The notes: a model not told the origin generated them from the letters alone. A DNA stretch of 64,000 bases from Enterococcus larvae (GCF_017830045.1 NZ_JAEDXU010000001.1:558001-622000); one strand, 5' to 3'. Positions 1-8,733 are shown, numbered from the stretch's first letter. A program made the numbers and translations.

Positions 1-289
1 GCTGATCAAGAAACGCTGCCGCTTCTCGGCACTTTTCAAAAGACAGCCACGCCCTGTAGACAGGATCTTCTCCCATTAGGCGATATCCTGCACCATTACT
101 GAAGATCACATCACAGTCCCCCTTCAGCATATCCAGAATTTCATGAAGCTGATCATAGCCGCGACCACTGATAAATACAAAGTGGTCTCCTTGTTGCTGC
201 AGCGCTTCTATTGCATCAAAATTAACTACAGGAATATCACCGCCGATATCCTGAAATGTTCCATCAATATCACAAAAAACTACATTCAT
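1..289 (-). CDS. HAD-superfamily hydrolase (Cof-like), 3' end off window
   Basis: The minus frame begins with an ATG at 289 and runs off the left edge, so only the N-terminal 96 residues are visible. They open with the HAD motif I signature DIDGT, in which the first Asp is the phospho-nucleophile and the second the acid/base, and continue with FISGRG, the usual motif II region. This fits a Cof-type phosphatase acting on small phosphorylated metabolites in the cytosol. The substrate cannot be told. A divergent 286 bp spacer separates it from the next gene on the plus strand. Confidence 0.8.
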   Translation of the reverse strand, partial: MNVVFCDIDGTFQDIGGDIPVVNFDAIEALQQQGDHFVFISGRGYDQLHEILDMLKGDCDVIFSNGAGYRLMGEDPVYRAWLSFEKCREAAAFLDQ

Positions 290-575
290 TCCCTCTTACT
301 CCCTCTCTTTCGATTCTCCCAAGTATAACATATTTCATTATGAGATTTCTTTTTCTTCAAGTATCAAAAACAAACTATGGTAAAATAGCAATATGCGAAA
401 GTATGAAAGAATATCCGCTTTATGTCTTTGAGGTATGATAAAAAATGCTTTTAAATCTTTGAAAGCTTAAATCTATCCTTCGTACTAAAAAACACTAGCA
501 TACTCATCAAATGTCAATTGAACAGGGCAGATAAAAGGTTAATCTGTCCTTCTACTAATTAAAAGGAGTTCGTTT

Positions 576-1334
576 ATGGAAAAGAAAGGTTTTTTTTCCG
601 GCAGTACATTAAAATGGATTGCTATTATCACTATGTTTATGGATCACTCTGCCAAGCTGCTTTACGTACCTCAGAATATGATTGATTCCTTCACGCCGGG
701 GATGGCAGACTTTTATACCTATCTAATCAAAGTATTTGATGTCTTCCTAGTTCTTGGGAGGCTGTCGTTTCCTTTATTTTGTTTTTTACTTGTAGAGGGC
801 TTCATTCACACATCCAACGTCAAAAAATATTTTTTAAGGCTGTTGATTTTTGCTTTGATTTCAGAGATTCCCTATGACATGACTTTCCAGCTTTCATATT
901 TTTCTATAGAAAGGCAAAATGTTTTCTTCACATTGCTGATTGGTTTAGTTGTTCTTATCGGGCTTAAGAAGTTCGAAGAACGCACGCCTCGGAATCTACT
1001 GATTTCACTGGGAATTATTGGAGTGGGAATTTTCATTGCAGAGTTTCTTCAGACAGATTACGGCGGCTGGATTGGAATATTGCTGATCTCTGTTCTTTAT
1101 ATACTGAGAGAATATCCGCTTGTTAGATGCTTGGCTGGCTGTGCCGTGATTTTGCAAAACAGTATCTCCGGCATGTTTTCATTCATCTTTATCTATTTTT
1201 ACAATGGTAAAAGAGGACGTCAGTGGAAATACTTGTTTTACTGGTTCTACCCTCTCCACCTTCTATTGCTTTTATTCATTCAGCAACAACTGCTTCTCCC
1301 ATATATTCGCTCCATTTTTTCTGCAATCCCTTAA
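576..1334 (+). CDS. TraX-like integral membrane protein
   Basis: A 252-residue, strongly hydrophobic protein with about seven or eight membrane segments. The N-terminus reads LKWIAIITMFMDHSAKLLY, the TraX family start in which an LK-IA-I-M--DH motif precedes the first long hydrophobic stretch. A second family-like block is GRLSFPLFCFLLVEGF. TraX proteins acetylate pilin on F plasmids, but chromosomal gram-positive homologues have no assigned substrate and may act as membrane acyltransferases. An AAAGGAG ribosome site lies 6-7 bases before the ATG. The gene is monocistronic and followed by a strong terminator. Confidence 0.75.
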   Translation: MEKKGFFSGSTLKWIAIITMFMDHSAKLLYVPQNMIDSFTPGMADFYTYLIKVFDVFLVLGRLSFPLFCFLLVEGFIHTSNVKKYFLRLLIFALISEIPYDMTFQLSYFSIERQNVFFTLLIGLVVLIGLKKFEERTPRNLLISLGIIGVGIFIAEFLQTDYGGWIGILLISVLYILREYPLVRCLAGCAVILQNSISGMFSFIFIYFYNGKRGRQWKYLFYWFYPLHLLLLLFIQQQLLLPYIRSIFSAIP

Positions 1335-1338
1335 ATAG

Positions 1339-1384
1339 AAACAGTGAAGGAAACACTCAAATGAGTTGGGCCTTCACTGTTTTT
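1339..1384 (+). terminator. Rho-independent terminator of the TraX-like gene
   Basis: Arms AAACAGTGAAGG and CCTTCACTGTTT pair perfectly around a 20-base loop and are followed by Ts, five bases after the TraX-like stop codon. Confidence 0.8.
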
Positions 1385-1487
1385 GATATGAAACTCTGGT
1401 ATACTATACTTTAATAAGCGTTTCCATGAATAAATGAGAAGTTCAAAAGCCCATGCAAAAATAAAGACTGGAAAAGGAGATTTGACA

Positions 1488-1709
1488 ATGACTATCGCTG
1501 AAGCTATCAATGACTATTTCAACAACAAGGAATATAAGTATGTAATGATCACCTACAAACTGAGCGAAGGGGAACTTATTGCTCAGGTAAAAATCAATGA
1601 ACCTGTTTAAATGAATGGTAATTTTCTTGTACTGACAGAAAAAAATAACACAGTGCATTTATTCCCTCAGGAAAATTTGATTCAAGTCTTAGCTGTTCCT
1701 CGAAAATAA
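1488..1709 (+). pseudogene. Small orphan gene interrupted by an in-frame TAA
   Basis: An AAAGGAG site precedes ATG 1488, which opens a 40-codon frame ending in TAA at 1608. The very next codon is ATG, and the same frame continues for 32 more codons to TAA at 1707. The joined translation would be about 72 residues (start MTIAEAINDYFNN, end VLAVPRK), with alternating strands like a small beta-barrel, and its two halves look like one domain. It may be a small gene with a nonsense mutation, two tandem peptides, or a recoded stop. No family was recognised. Confidence 0.4.
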
Positions 1710-1770
1710 CTTTAAGGAACTCTCTACGATCAGTAATGTCCTACAAAAAGTAGGTTAATCCTAATAAATG

Positions 1771-2277
1771 CTATTGCGGTCGAGTTAAACTATATACATG
1801 GCAATCAATCATGTTTCTATTCTTTATTATGGAATTGTGACAGTATTCTTCAATCTTAAAACCACATTTTTCCAATACTTTACTTGACCCTCTATTGCAG
1901 GAATATACATTAGCATGAATTTTGTTAAGGTTGTATTTTTCAAAGGCAATTTTGCACATTTCTTTTACTGCATTTGTTGCTATCCCTTTGCCCCAATAGT
2001 TCCTACCAATCCAGTAACCTAATTCAGCATTTTTATTAATAGAGGTATCTTCTTCAAATGTTAGGCTGATACTTCCAATAGCCCTTTCTTGATAAAAAAT
2101 AGCATAGCTAAGTTGTTTAACATCTGGAGTTTCCAAACAAAAACTAATAAAATCTCTAGCGTTTTGCTCCGTATAAGGGTGAGGGAAGTTGTCACGAAGA
2201 TTCTTTGCAATTTCTTTATCATTCGCAAACTCAACTAAATCGGTAATATAAGCATAATTCCACTCTATAAGTTCCAT
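1771..2277 (-). CDS. GNAT acetyltransferase, RimJ/RimL type
   Basis: A 168-residue GNAT-fold protein. It shows the RimJ/RimL pattern: a strand ending in IGSISL, then ELGYWIGRNYWGKGIATNAV, in which the GKGIAT-type loop binds the acetyl-CoA pyrophosphate, and then a C-terminal block NRGSSKVLEKCGF. It probably acetylates a protein N-terminus or a small amine in the cytosol. AGGAG precedes the ATG. It lies 13 bases downstream of the synthetase-like gene on the same strand, so the two are probably co-transcribed. The substrate is unknown. Confidence 0.85.
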   Translation of the reverse strand: MELIEWNYAYITDLVEFANDKEIAKNLRDNFPHPYTEQNARDFISFCLETPDVKQLSYAIFYQERAIGSISLTFEEDTSINKNAELGYWIGRNYWGKGIATNAVKEMCKIAFEKYNLNKIHANVYSCNRGSSKVLEKCGFKIEEYCHNSIIKNRNMIDCHVYSLTRPQ

Positions 2278-2290
2278 TTTTCTTCTCCTT

Positions 2291-3217
2291 TTATGAAACA
2301 GCTACAAGAAATCTTTCTAAGCCAATACCACTTATCAAACAGCGTTCTTTTTTATTTCCAAGCATTTGATAAGTCCAGTCAACAAATCCACCGTCAACCA
2401 TTTCAACGGTTTCATTTCCTTGTTGGACCGATAATTTGAAATTGATACCTTTATAATAATTATTATCAACATCATCATTATGAATTGATAACTCTATATT
2501 AGGAAAAATAAGTTTGATAGTTTCAACCATTCTGTCGAAAAATCCGTCATTATCTTTGTATCCATTTCTTTTGCGTAGAATAATAGAGAAACGAACATTT
2601 TCTATTTCACTTAATAGATCTTTATAATAGTTTAAGTGCTTTTCTAACAACATTTTTTCACAAGTGTAAGACCCTGTATCTATACCAGATGAAACCATAC
2701 AATATAAGCCAAAATGTGAATATGAACCTTTACCTACAAAATTTTGTGCTCTTATTGCCCTAGCAGTGGTAGCCATGTGGATAGGTATGGTATTATTTTC
2801 TTCTTTTCTTTTTAATTTATCAGCAATAATTATTGCCAACATATTTGAGGGGTCTGCAAGTATTTCTGTCCCTCGTAGAGCACTTACTACGTTGTATTGA
2901 TCTACAGAGCCAAAAACGCTGCAGCTACCTAATGGAGCAGAGGGAGAAAGCATAATCGTCTTGATATCCATATGGATTGCTTTTCTCAATAATTTTGATT
3001 CCAAAGTATGAATTTCTTCTGGATCTATACCGCTAGGGATAGTAAATCTATTTAGTTGGTATGACTTTAGAATATCCGTTGCAGTTAAAGTCTTTGCTTG
3101 TCTATCAAACACTTCTAATAGAAGTGAGTTCAAATCTGATTTTGATAGAGCTGATAACTTATCAACTATATTCTTATCCCCAATTTTATTTGTAATTCTA
3201 CTTAAAATATCACTCAT
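2291..3217 (-). CDS. Class II aminoacyl-tRNA-synthetase-like protein of unknown role
   Basis: A 308-residue protein. The start chosen is the ATG at 3217 because GGAGG sits seven to eight bases before it; an upstream in-frame ATG lacks such a site. The middle (about residues 145-190) has an RAQNF--KGSYSHFG block resembling class II motif 2. The C-terminus carries ISGIGLERF, like motif 3 (GxGxER). It is much shorter than any true synthetase and has no visible anticodon-binding domain. It may therefore be a paralogue that aminoacylates or activates another substrate, as HisZ-, PoxA- and AsnA-like proteins do. It precedes the GNAT gene by 13 bases. The family assignment is inference from motifs only. 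Confidence 0.45.
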   Translation of the reverse strand: MSDILSRITNKIGDKNIVDKLSALSKSDLNSLLLEVFDRQAKTLTATDILKSYQLNRFTIPSGIDPEEIHTLESKLLRKAIHMDIKTIMLSPSAPLGSCSVFGSVDQYNVVSALRGTEILADPSNMLAIIIADKLKRKEENNTIPIHMATTARAIRAQNFVGKGSYSHFGLYCMVSSGIDTGSYTCEKMLLEKHLNYYKDLLSEIENVRFSIILRKRNGYKDNDGFFDRMVETIKLIFPNIELSIHNDDVDNNYYKGINFKLSVQQGNETVEMVDGGFVDWTYQMLGNKKERCLISGIGLERFLVAVS

Positions 3218-3287
3218 AGTTATCCTCCATACTGTTACTTTCAAAATAATTATAGAATGGTTACAATAACTAATCTAGGTCGTTTGA

Positions 3288-3340
3288 CCAAAAATGAAAA
3301 AACATTGAATATTTACTATTCGATGTTTTTTCATTTTTGG
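3288..3340 (-). terminator. Long hairpin between Crp-like and synthetase-like genes
   Basis: Two 24-base arms starting CCAAAAATGAAAAAACATT pair with a single wobble around a four-base loop. The hairpin lies just downstream of the Crp-like gene on the minus strand and could end its transcript. No strong T-run follows beyond the arm itself. Confidence 0.55.
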
Positions 3341-3357
3341 TTTATTTGAAATTATAC

Positions 3358-3978
3358 TTATGTTGTAGGAAGATTCTTTAACACCTCTCGCTGATTAATT
3401 ACACTAAATCTTTTGTTTTCATAAGCAATTAGATGTTCTTGTACACATTCATTTATAGCACGATTAATGCTTCTAATTGGAGCGTTTACTTCGCTAGCAA
3501 GCTGTTTTTTGGTCAGCAGATTTAACTCACTTCTATAATAGTGTAAGGATATACACCTCAGAAGTCGTTCTTTAACACTTAAAGATGATAATTCTTCAAT
3601 TAATTCAGCATTTACAACTAATTTACTAGATATTTCTCGAATCAGAAATTCTGTAGCTTCAAAATCTCCCCTTAACCAGTTTAAAAAATCATCTCTATGA
3701 AATTTATATACATTACAATCTGTGAAAGCAACAATTTCAACGGGCTTTTTCCCATCATTAAATTGTTCCATTTCTCCAAAAAAACTACCACTTCTATAAA
3801 GATGAATAGTTGAGATGTTTCCTTTCACATTTAAGATGAATGCTTCTGCAATACCGTCAATCATAAGAATTACATATTCATTTTCTTGCTCAGCAAAAAG
3901 AATAGTTTCTTTCTTTTTATACGTTTTTTTAACAAGCTTCTTTTTAATATCTTCATTCATAAAATCAATTAAATGCAT
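3358..3978 (-). CDS. Crp/Fnr-family transcriptional regulator
   Basis: About 206 residues. The N-terminal half is a cyclic-nucleotide-binding-like beta-roll containing GSFFGEMEQFNDGKKPVEI, the phosphate-binding cassette region. The C-terminus is a winged helix with the recognition segment ASEVNAPIRSINRAINE. No cluster of cysteines for an Fnr-type iron-sulfur site is seen. ATG 3978 is preferred over ATG 3984 because AAGGAGGG ends directly against 3984 but lies seven bases before 3978. It sits upstream of the synthetase-like/GNAT pair, separated from it by a hairpin, and may regulate it. The effector is unknown. Confidence 0.8.
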   Translation of the reverse strand: MHLIDFMNEDIKKKLVKKTYKKKETILFAEQENEYVILMIDGIAEAFILNVKGNISTIHLYRSGSFFGEMEQFNDGKKPVEIVAFTDCNVYKFHRDDFLNWLRGDFEATEFLIREISSKLVVNAELIEELSSLSVKERLLRCISLHYYRSELNLLTKKQLASEVNAPIRSINRAINECVQEHLIAYENKRFSVINQREVLKNLPTT

Positions 3979-4026
3979 ATTCATCCCTCCTTACCAAATC
4001 TTTGATTAAATTATATCATCTTTCAA

Positions 4027-4326
4027 TTAATTCGTTAGGTAAGAATAGTAACAATATATTTTCTTAGGCGATATATACGATTCTGGAATGCAGCCAGCAC
4101 CTGTTGTAGTGAAGCTGCCGGATTCTACACAGAATACTTTCTTGCCGATGTTGTTGTGAGTAATGGCGTAGCCAAGATGTGGGCAGCTATATCCTGTCTG
4201 TTCGTTCAAGATCAGTTCACTAGCTGATACAGGCGTTGAACTAGACAAAAATGTTCCGCAAATAGTGACTAAGACCATGATATAGGTCGTTAGTTTTCTT
4301 AATATGTTTTTTGATTTTGTTTTCAT
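4027..4326 (-). CDS. Small secreted peptide with four cysteines
   Basis: A 99-residue precursor starting at ATG 4326 behind AAAGGAAAC. Residues 1-36 form a classical signal peptide: a KTKSKNILRK basic region, a hydrophobic core and a likely cleavage after SSTPVSAS. The mature part is about 63 residues and contains four cysteines (SCPHLG, VFCVES, AGCIPE, YCYYS), enough for two disulfides. Tyrosines and glycines are common. No double-glycine leader or LPXTG anchor is seen. It could be a bacteriocin-like, adhesion or signalling peptide. No family was recognised and no dedicated transporter is adjacent. Confidence 0.55.
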   Translation of the reverse strand: MKTKSKNILRKLTTYIMVLVTICGTFLSSSTPVSASELILNEQTGYSCPHLGYAITHNNIGKKVFCVESGSFTTTGAGCIPESYISPKKIYCYYSYLTN

Positions 4327-4687
4327 AATGTTTCCTTTCATACTAATTTCGGCATGAAAAAAGACGCTCAATTAAGAACGTCTGCAAATAGAAAAGGAAC
4401 ACCTTTTTTCGTGTTCCATGTTCTATGAAATATTTAGTCTTATTTGATACAATACTGATGTGTTTATACCATATCTTTGCATTATTAGGACTTATCAATG
4501 TATCAAGGCTCATTCGGTAGTAGTAAAATGGCTTTGTTAGTCCTGTGTATATGCGGGTAGGCACTGTATTCTAGGGGATAATCAGATTTTTAGTATGTTT
4601 TTCATTCAAAAAAACAGTTGCGAATAGCTTTCAGCAGAATCATGCTCATCCTAGTGATGAGCCCTATCTTCCCTATATAACTACCAA
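4327..4687. other. Gene-poor spacer of about 360 bases
   Basis: No supported gene. It contains a short hairpin (GGAACAC at 4396, GTGTTCC at 4411) upstream of the secreted-peptide gene, and a 7-bp stem (GCTCATC at 4644, GATGAGC at 4656) downstream of the dehydrogenase gene. The second may be a weak terminator without a clear T-run. Confidence 0.5.
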
Positions 4688-5650
4688 TCAATTTACCGTA
4701 TTTTCTACCGCTCCATCTAAAAAGCTTTGGAAATTGTTCACAGCGATTTCCATCAGCCGCTTTCTGGTCTCAGTTGGCGCCCAAGCAATGTGGGGAGTTA
4801 AATAGCAGTTCTTTGCCTGTAATAATGGATTGTCTCCTTCAATAGGTTCCTTTGAAACAACATCTGCTCCCAAAGCAGCTATCTTTCCACTATTCAATGC
4901 ATTTGCAACAGCTTTTTCATCTAATAGCCCGCCACGAGAAGTATTGATTAGAATGACATGATCCTTCATCTTTTCAATAGCTGCTTGATCGATCATCTTT
5001 TCTGTCTCCGGCATTTGCGGAATATGCAGACTAATGATATCTGCCTGCTGATAAAGCCTGTCCAATGATACTTGAGCGATCCATTCTGCCTGCGGCTCTT
5101 TGGAGCGATGATTATAATAAATAACCTTCATCTGAAAAGCATGGGCAATCTCAGCAACTGCATGAGCGATAGCGCCGTAGCCAACTAAACCAATCGTTTT
5201 TCCTGCCAGTTCCATCAACGGGGACTTCCAATAAGTGAAATCCTTACTATTCTGCCAATCACCGTTATGGACAGACTGATCATGAAGACCGACCTGACTG
5301 GCAATCTCCAAGAGCAACGCAAATGTAAATTGTGCGACAGCATCTGTGCCATAGCTCGGTATATTCGTTACCGGGATATTTCTTTTCCCAGCAGCCTCAA
5401 TATCGACAACATTATATCCAGTTGCCAGAACACCAATGTACTTGATAGCTGGACAGGCCTCCAATATCTCTTCAGTGAGTGGTGTTTTATTAGTAAAAAC
5501 TGCTTGCGCATTTCCAATTCGCTCAATGATTTCATGCGTATCGGTATAGGAGGTACGTTCATAAATTGTTGTATCGCCCATACTGCTCAACTCTTGCCAG
5601 CTAATATCTCCAGGATTTAGTGCATAGCCATCCAATACAACGATTTTCAT
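4688..5650 (-). CDS. NAD-dependent D-2-hydroxyacid dehydrogenase
   Basis: A 320-residue enzyme starting MKIVVLDGYALNPGD. The nucleotide-binding motif GLVGYGAIAHAVAEIA lies near residue 150. Catalytic residues are visible in order: Arg in INTSRGGLLDE, Glu in the VVSKEPIEGDNPL block and His in LTPHIAWAP. The sequence resembles the glycerate/hydroxypyruvate reductase branch. It would interconvert a 2-keto acid and a D-2-hydroxy acid with NAD(H). Its start lies one base past the stop of the permease gene upstream, so translation is probably coupled and the pair may handle the carbon skeleton of an imported amino acid such as serine. Confidence 0.85.
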   Translation of the reverse strand: MKIVVLDGYALNPGDISWQELSSMGDTTIYERTSYTDTHEIIERIGNAQAVFTNKTPLTEEILEACPAIKYIGVLATGYNVVDIEAAGKRNIPVTNIPSYGTDAVAQFTFALLLEIASQVGLHDQSVHNGDWQNSKDFTYWKSPLMELAGKTIGLVGYGAIAHAVAEIAHAFQMKVIYYNHRSKEPQAEWIAQVSLDRLYQQADIISLHIPQMPETEKMIDQAAIEKMKDHVILINTSRGGLLDEKAVANALNSGKIAALGADVVSKEPIEGDNPLLQAKNCYLTPHIAWAPTETRKRLMEIAVNNFQSFLDGAVENTVN

Positions 5651-5651
5651 G

Positions 5652-6968
5652 TCATTCACTCTTTCTATTTTGATAATAAAACACTGGGATTCCAATGCAA
5701 GTGATACCGATACCCACCAGTGCCAAAAGCGGCGCAGTCACCATTGTCATGATCAGAATAAAACCGCCTCCAAACATCGCAATCAGTGGAATGATTGGAT
5801 ACAACGGAACCTTGTACGGGCGTTCCAGTTCAGGGGCTCGTTTTCGTAAAAGAATCACGCCAAAGAAAAGCAGCAAACTGAAAAACCACATAACAAACAC
5901 TAACATATCAGTCAATAAATCAAAGGTGCCAAAGAACATCATGACACAAGCAATCCCCAACTGAACATACGCTGCCACATAAGGAGCATTCGTTCGCTTG
6001 GTCATTCGAGTAAATGCTTTGCTAAATGGCAGTTCATTTTCCAGTGCCATTGCATAAGGAACACGCAAGCCGGTCATGGTATAACCATTCAATGCACCAT
6101 ATACTGAAATCAGAATACCAATCGTTACAAGCTTCCCGCCAAAATCGCCAAAGATTGCCATCGCAGCTTCAGAAGCACTATTCAGATTTCCTGCAATAGA
6201 GTCGATTGGCAAGGTCTTCAATACGACAAAGTTAATCAATACATAAACAATCGTCACAAAGCTCAAACCAAAAATAATGGCTCTAGGCAAATCCTTTTCA
6301 GGCCGTTTCATTTCACCGGCAATATTTCCAACACCCAACCAGCCGTCATAAGCAAAAAGCGTAGCTAACAATGCAGCACTTACGCCCGCTGCCAAGGAAC
6401 CACCTTGGCCGGATGAGAAGTTCACAAAGGAAACTGCGACTTTTCCCGGAGTCAGCAGTCCAACAATGATAATCAGGGCAATTGGAATCAGCTTGATGGA
6501 CAGCGTGAAGGACTGAACTGTCGTCGCTGCCTTTGTTCCAAGTAGATTAATACCTGTAATACTTACTGCAGTCAATACAGATAATAGAAACAAATTGCTG
6601 TCTGATAAATGGAATAAATTAATCAATTGCGTAGCAAAAATAATGCTCAGCGCAGCAATATTGGCTGGAAAATAAATGATACTCTGTGCCCAGCCTAATA
6701 GAAAGGAAGGCAGCTTGCCGTAAATTCTTTCTATATAGCGAATTGGTCCTCCTGTTTCAGGAATAGCTGTTGCAAGTTCTGCAACGGTCAAGCCTCCGCA
6801 AATCGTTAAAAATCCCGCCAGCAGCCAGACAAGTACAGTTAGACCCGCTGACTGGGTATGAGCTACCACAGCCGCTGCTTTAAAGAATACGCCGGCGCCT
6901 ATAACAGTTCCCATCACTGTTGAAAGAGCACCGAAAAAAGATATTTCTTTTCTTAATTGGTTTTTCAC
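5652..6968 (-). CDS. APC-family amino-acid permease
   Basis: A 438-residue protein with about twelve membrane segments. The first helix region carries GTVIGAGVFFK, the unwound substrate-binding motif of the APC superfamily (G-IG-GIF), and the mid-protein segment FAYDGWLGVGNIAGEMKRPEKD is the typical TM6 and following loop. The overall pattern resembles serine/threonine exchangers such as SteT. It would exchange or import amino acids across the plasma membrane. It is first of a two-gene unit with the adjacent hydroxyacid dehydrogenase. The substrate is not resolved by sequence alone. Confidence 0.85.
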   Translation of the reverse strand: MKNQLRKEISFFGALSTVMGTVIGAGVFFKAAAVVAHTQSAGLTVLVWLLAGFLTICGGLTVAELATAIPETGGPIRYIERIYGKLPSFLLGWAQSIIYFPANIAALSIIFATQLINLFHLSDSNLFLLSVLTAVSITGINLLGTKAATTVQSFTLSIKLIPIALIIIVGLLTPGKVAVSFVNFSSGQGGSLAAGVSAALLATLFAYDGWLGVGNIAGEMKRPEKDLPRAIIFGLSFVTIVYVLINFVVLKTLPIDSIAGNLNSASEAAMAIFGDFGGKLVTIGILISVYGALNGYTMTGLRVPYAMALENELPFSKAFTRMTKRTNAPYVAAYVQLGIACVMMFFGTFDLLTDMLVFVMWFFSLLLFFGVILLRKRAPELERPYKVPLYPIIPLIAMFGGGFILIMTMVTAPLLALVGIGITCIGIPVFYYQNRKSE

Positions 6969-7058
6969 TTAGTCACACTCCATTTTCATAATACTATAAA
7001 GTATACTGGATAATCGTAGGAATTTCTACGTATGATTTGAAGTTGATCCTAAGCAAAT

Positions 7059-7230
7059 AGAGAGTGGGACAATAATCTGTTGCCACTCTTTTCCATACCC
7101 TAAATCCGAATAAACGGCGAGTCAGAAGTAGCTCCTACGACAATAAGCCGGAATTCAACAAAAATTTGTGAAACAATTTTCGTGAATTCCGGCTTATTGC
7201 TTGTAGCTAAACACTTCTGTCTCAGCCTCT
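7059..7230. repeat. Intergenic composite inverted-repeat element
   Basis: The core is a perfect 17-bp inverted repeat (CAATAAGCCGGAATTCA at 7141 and its complement at 7183) with a 25-base loop that is itself partly palindromic. Flanks AGAAGT and ACTTCT extend the pairing. At the left a separate hairpin (AGAGTGG at 7061, CCACTCT at 7083) ends in Ts. The right end TGTCTCAGCCTCT is one base away from the arm of the hairpin at 11152. The element lies between the divergently ending response-regulator and permease regions and may terminate the two-component operon. Confidence 0.6.
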
Positions 7231-7245
7231 ACTTACTCATTCTTA

Positions 7246-8733
7246 TTATAAGGAATCATATTCTTCTCTATAAGTATCTCGAAATTCCTTTGGTGTAATT
7301 CCGTTAAGCTTCTTAAACATTTTTGAGAAATAATTCGTATTATTGTACCCAATTACCTCTGAAATTTCATTGATCGTTTGCTGTGTATGGAGTAATAAAT
7401 GTTGAGCTTTCTTTATTCGAACAAGATTCAGATATTGATTGAAGCTCAGCTCCGTCTCTTTTTTGAATAACTGGCCTAGATAGACCACACTTAAATGCAA
7501 GGATTCAGCTGCTGATTTCAGAGAGATTTCTTCTGTGTAGTCATTATTGATGATATCGATAGCATGCTGAACAGTTTCAGAATAGCGCTTTTGATTGGTC
7601 TGCTCTTTAGTTTTCTCCAAAATCCGATCAAATAAACGACGTAATTCAACGATCGTATTGCCCTTTCTGATATCCGCAATTATCGTTTCATAATCTTCTG
7701 AGGACAACGCTGAAGACTGACGATAAATATCGGTAAACAGTAAGAAGGAAATGTACTTCACCTGTTCCGGGTCCGCCTGTGCTGCCAAAAGCTGATCGAA
7801 TATTTTATCCAATTCTTGGCGAATCGTTTTAATATCACCGATCATCAATGCTTTATTAAACGAAAGAAATGGCAGTTCTCCTTCTTTATTGACTGTGTCT
7901 ACCTTTAAAATTCTTTCATGAGGCAAAAGATCTGGATAAAAGGCTTGTAAAGACTGAACCTGTTTGATTTTTTCATAGCTTTTATATAGACTTTCCCATT
8001 CCTCAATCGTTTCGCCTACAATCATCTGCCAGTGCTCTCCAGAAAAATGATGCTCAAGCTCTCGAACCAACAGCAATAGCTGTTGACGATTCCCACTATA
8101 AATAAGAATCAGCTGATTCTCACTAAACCTGCCGTAAACAGCCATTTGCTGGCCCCGATTCAAGAAATACTCTGCCACTGCCTCTAATAATTCTTTTTCT
8201 CCACTAAATAATAGAGGGGTATAAGGCGGCAATGTACTTGATGAAAATTGTTTCAATAATCCTTCAAATTCACCATCATTCAATTCATCATTCAACCAGA
8301 GGATCAATCCTGTTTCCCTATAAAACTCTTTCTGCTCTTTTTGCTGCTGCCATTTTTCCAGCTCAGTGTGAATTTCCAGTACACTCTTTTTCAACTCTTC
8401 CTTATTGACCGGCTTCACTAAATAATTTTTAACCCCCAGCTGCATTCCCTTTTTCACAAACTCAAATTCCTGATAACCAGACAGAATGATCGTAAAAAAG
8501 TCCTTCGTTTGCTGCTGTGCCAATTTGACTAGTTCAATCCCACTCATTTCCGGCATATTGATATCGGTTATCAGCAGATCGATTTCATGATTTTCAAGAT
8601 AAGCCAATGCTTCGGTTGCACTCTTGGCAGTGTGGACCACCTCAAATCCCAGCTCTGCCCAATTGACAATCATCTTGAGTCCTTCCAAGATCATATACTC
8701 ATCATCTACAAACATCGTTTTGTACTTTGTCAC
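7246..8733 (-). CDS. Two-component response regulator, AraC/YesN type
   Basis: A 495-residue regulator. The N-terminal receiver has the acidic pair in FVDDEYMILEG, the phospho-Asp in LLITDINMPEMSG and the conserved Lys in YLVKPVNKEEL. A middle region of about 250 residues has no recognised motif. The C-terminal 100 residues are an AraC-type double helix-turn-helix ending with IGYNNTNYFSKMFKKLNGITPKEFR (recognition part NTNYFSKMFKK). Its start overlaps the kinase stop by four bases (ATGA). It should control genes of the adjacent sugar transporter in response to an extracellular glycan sensed by the kinase. Confidence 0.93.
   Translation of the reverse strand: MTKYKTMFVDDEYMILEGLKMIVNWAELGFEVVHTAKSATEALAYLENHEIDLLITDINMPEMSGIELVKLAQQQTKDFFTIILSGYQEFEFVKKGMQLGVKNYLVKPVNKEELKKSVLEIHTELEKWQQQKEQKEFYRETGLILWLNDELNDGEFEGLLKQFSSSTLPPYTPLLFSGEKELLEAVAEYFLNRGQQMAVYGRFSENQLILIYSGNRQQLLLLVRELEHHFSGEHWQMIVGETIEEWESLYKSYEKIKQVQSLQAFYPDLLPHERILKVDTVNKEGELPFLSFNKALMIGDIKTIRQELDKIFDQLLAAQADPEQVKYISFLLFTDIYRQSSALSSEDYETIIADIRKGNTIVELRRLFDRILEKTKEQTNQKRYSETVQHAIDIINNDYTEEISLKSAAESLHLSVVYLGQLFKKETELSFNQYLNLVRIKKAQHLLLHTQQTINEISEVIGYNNTNYFSKMFKKLNGITPKEFRDTYREEYDSL

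Noticed and set aside
1443-1658. 71-codon frame on the minus strand across the small orphan gene
   Set aside because: No ribosome site, and it mirrors the plus-strand frame that has one.
4343-4564. 73-codon minus frame overlapping the secreted-peptide start
   Set aside because: No ribosome site, biased composition, and overlap with the better-supported peptide start.
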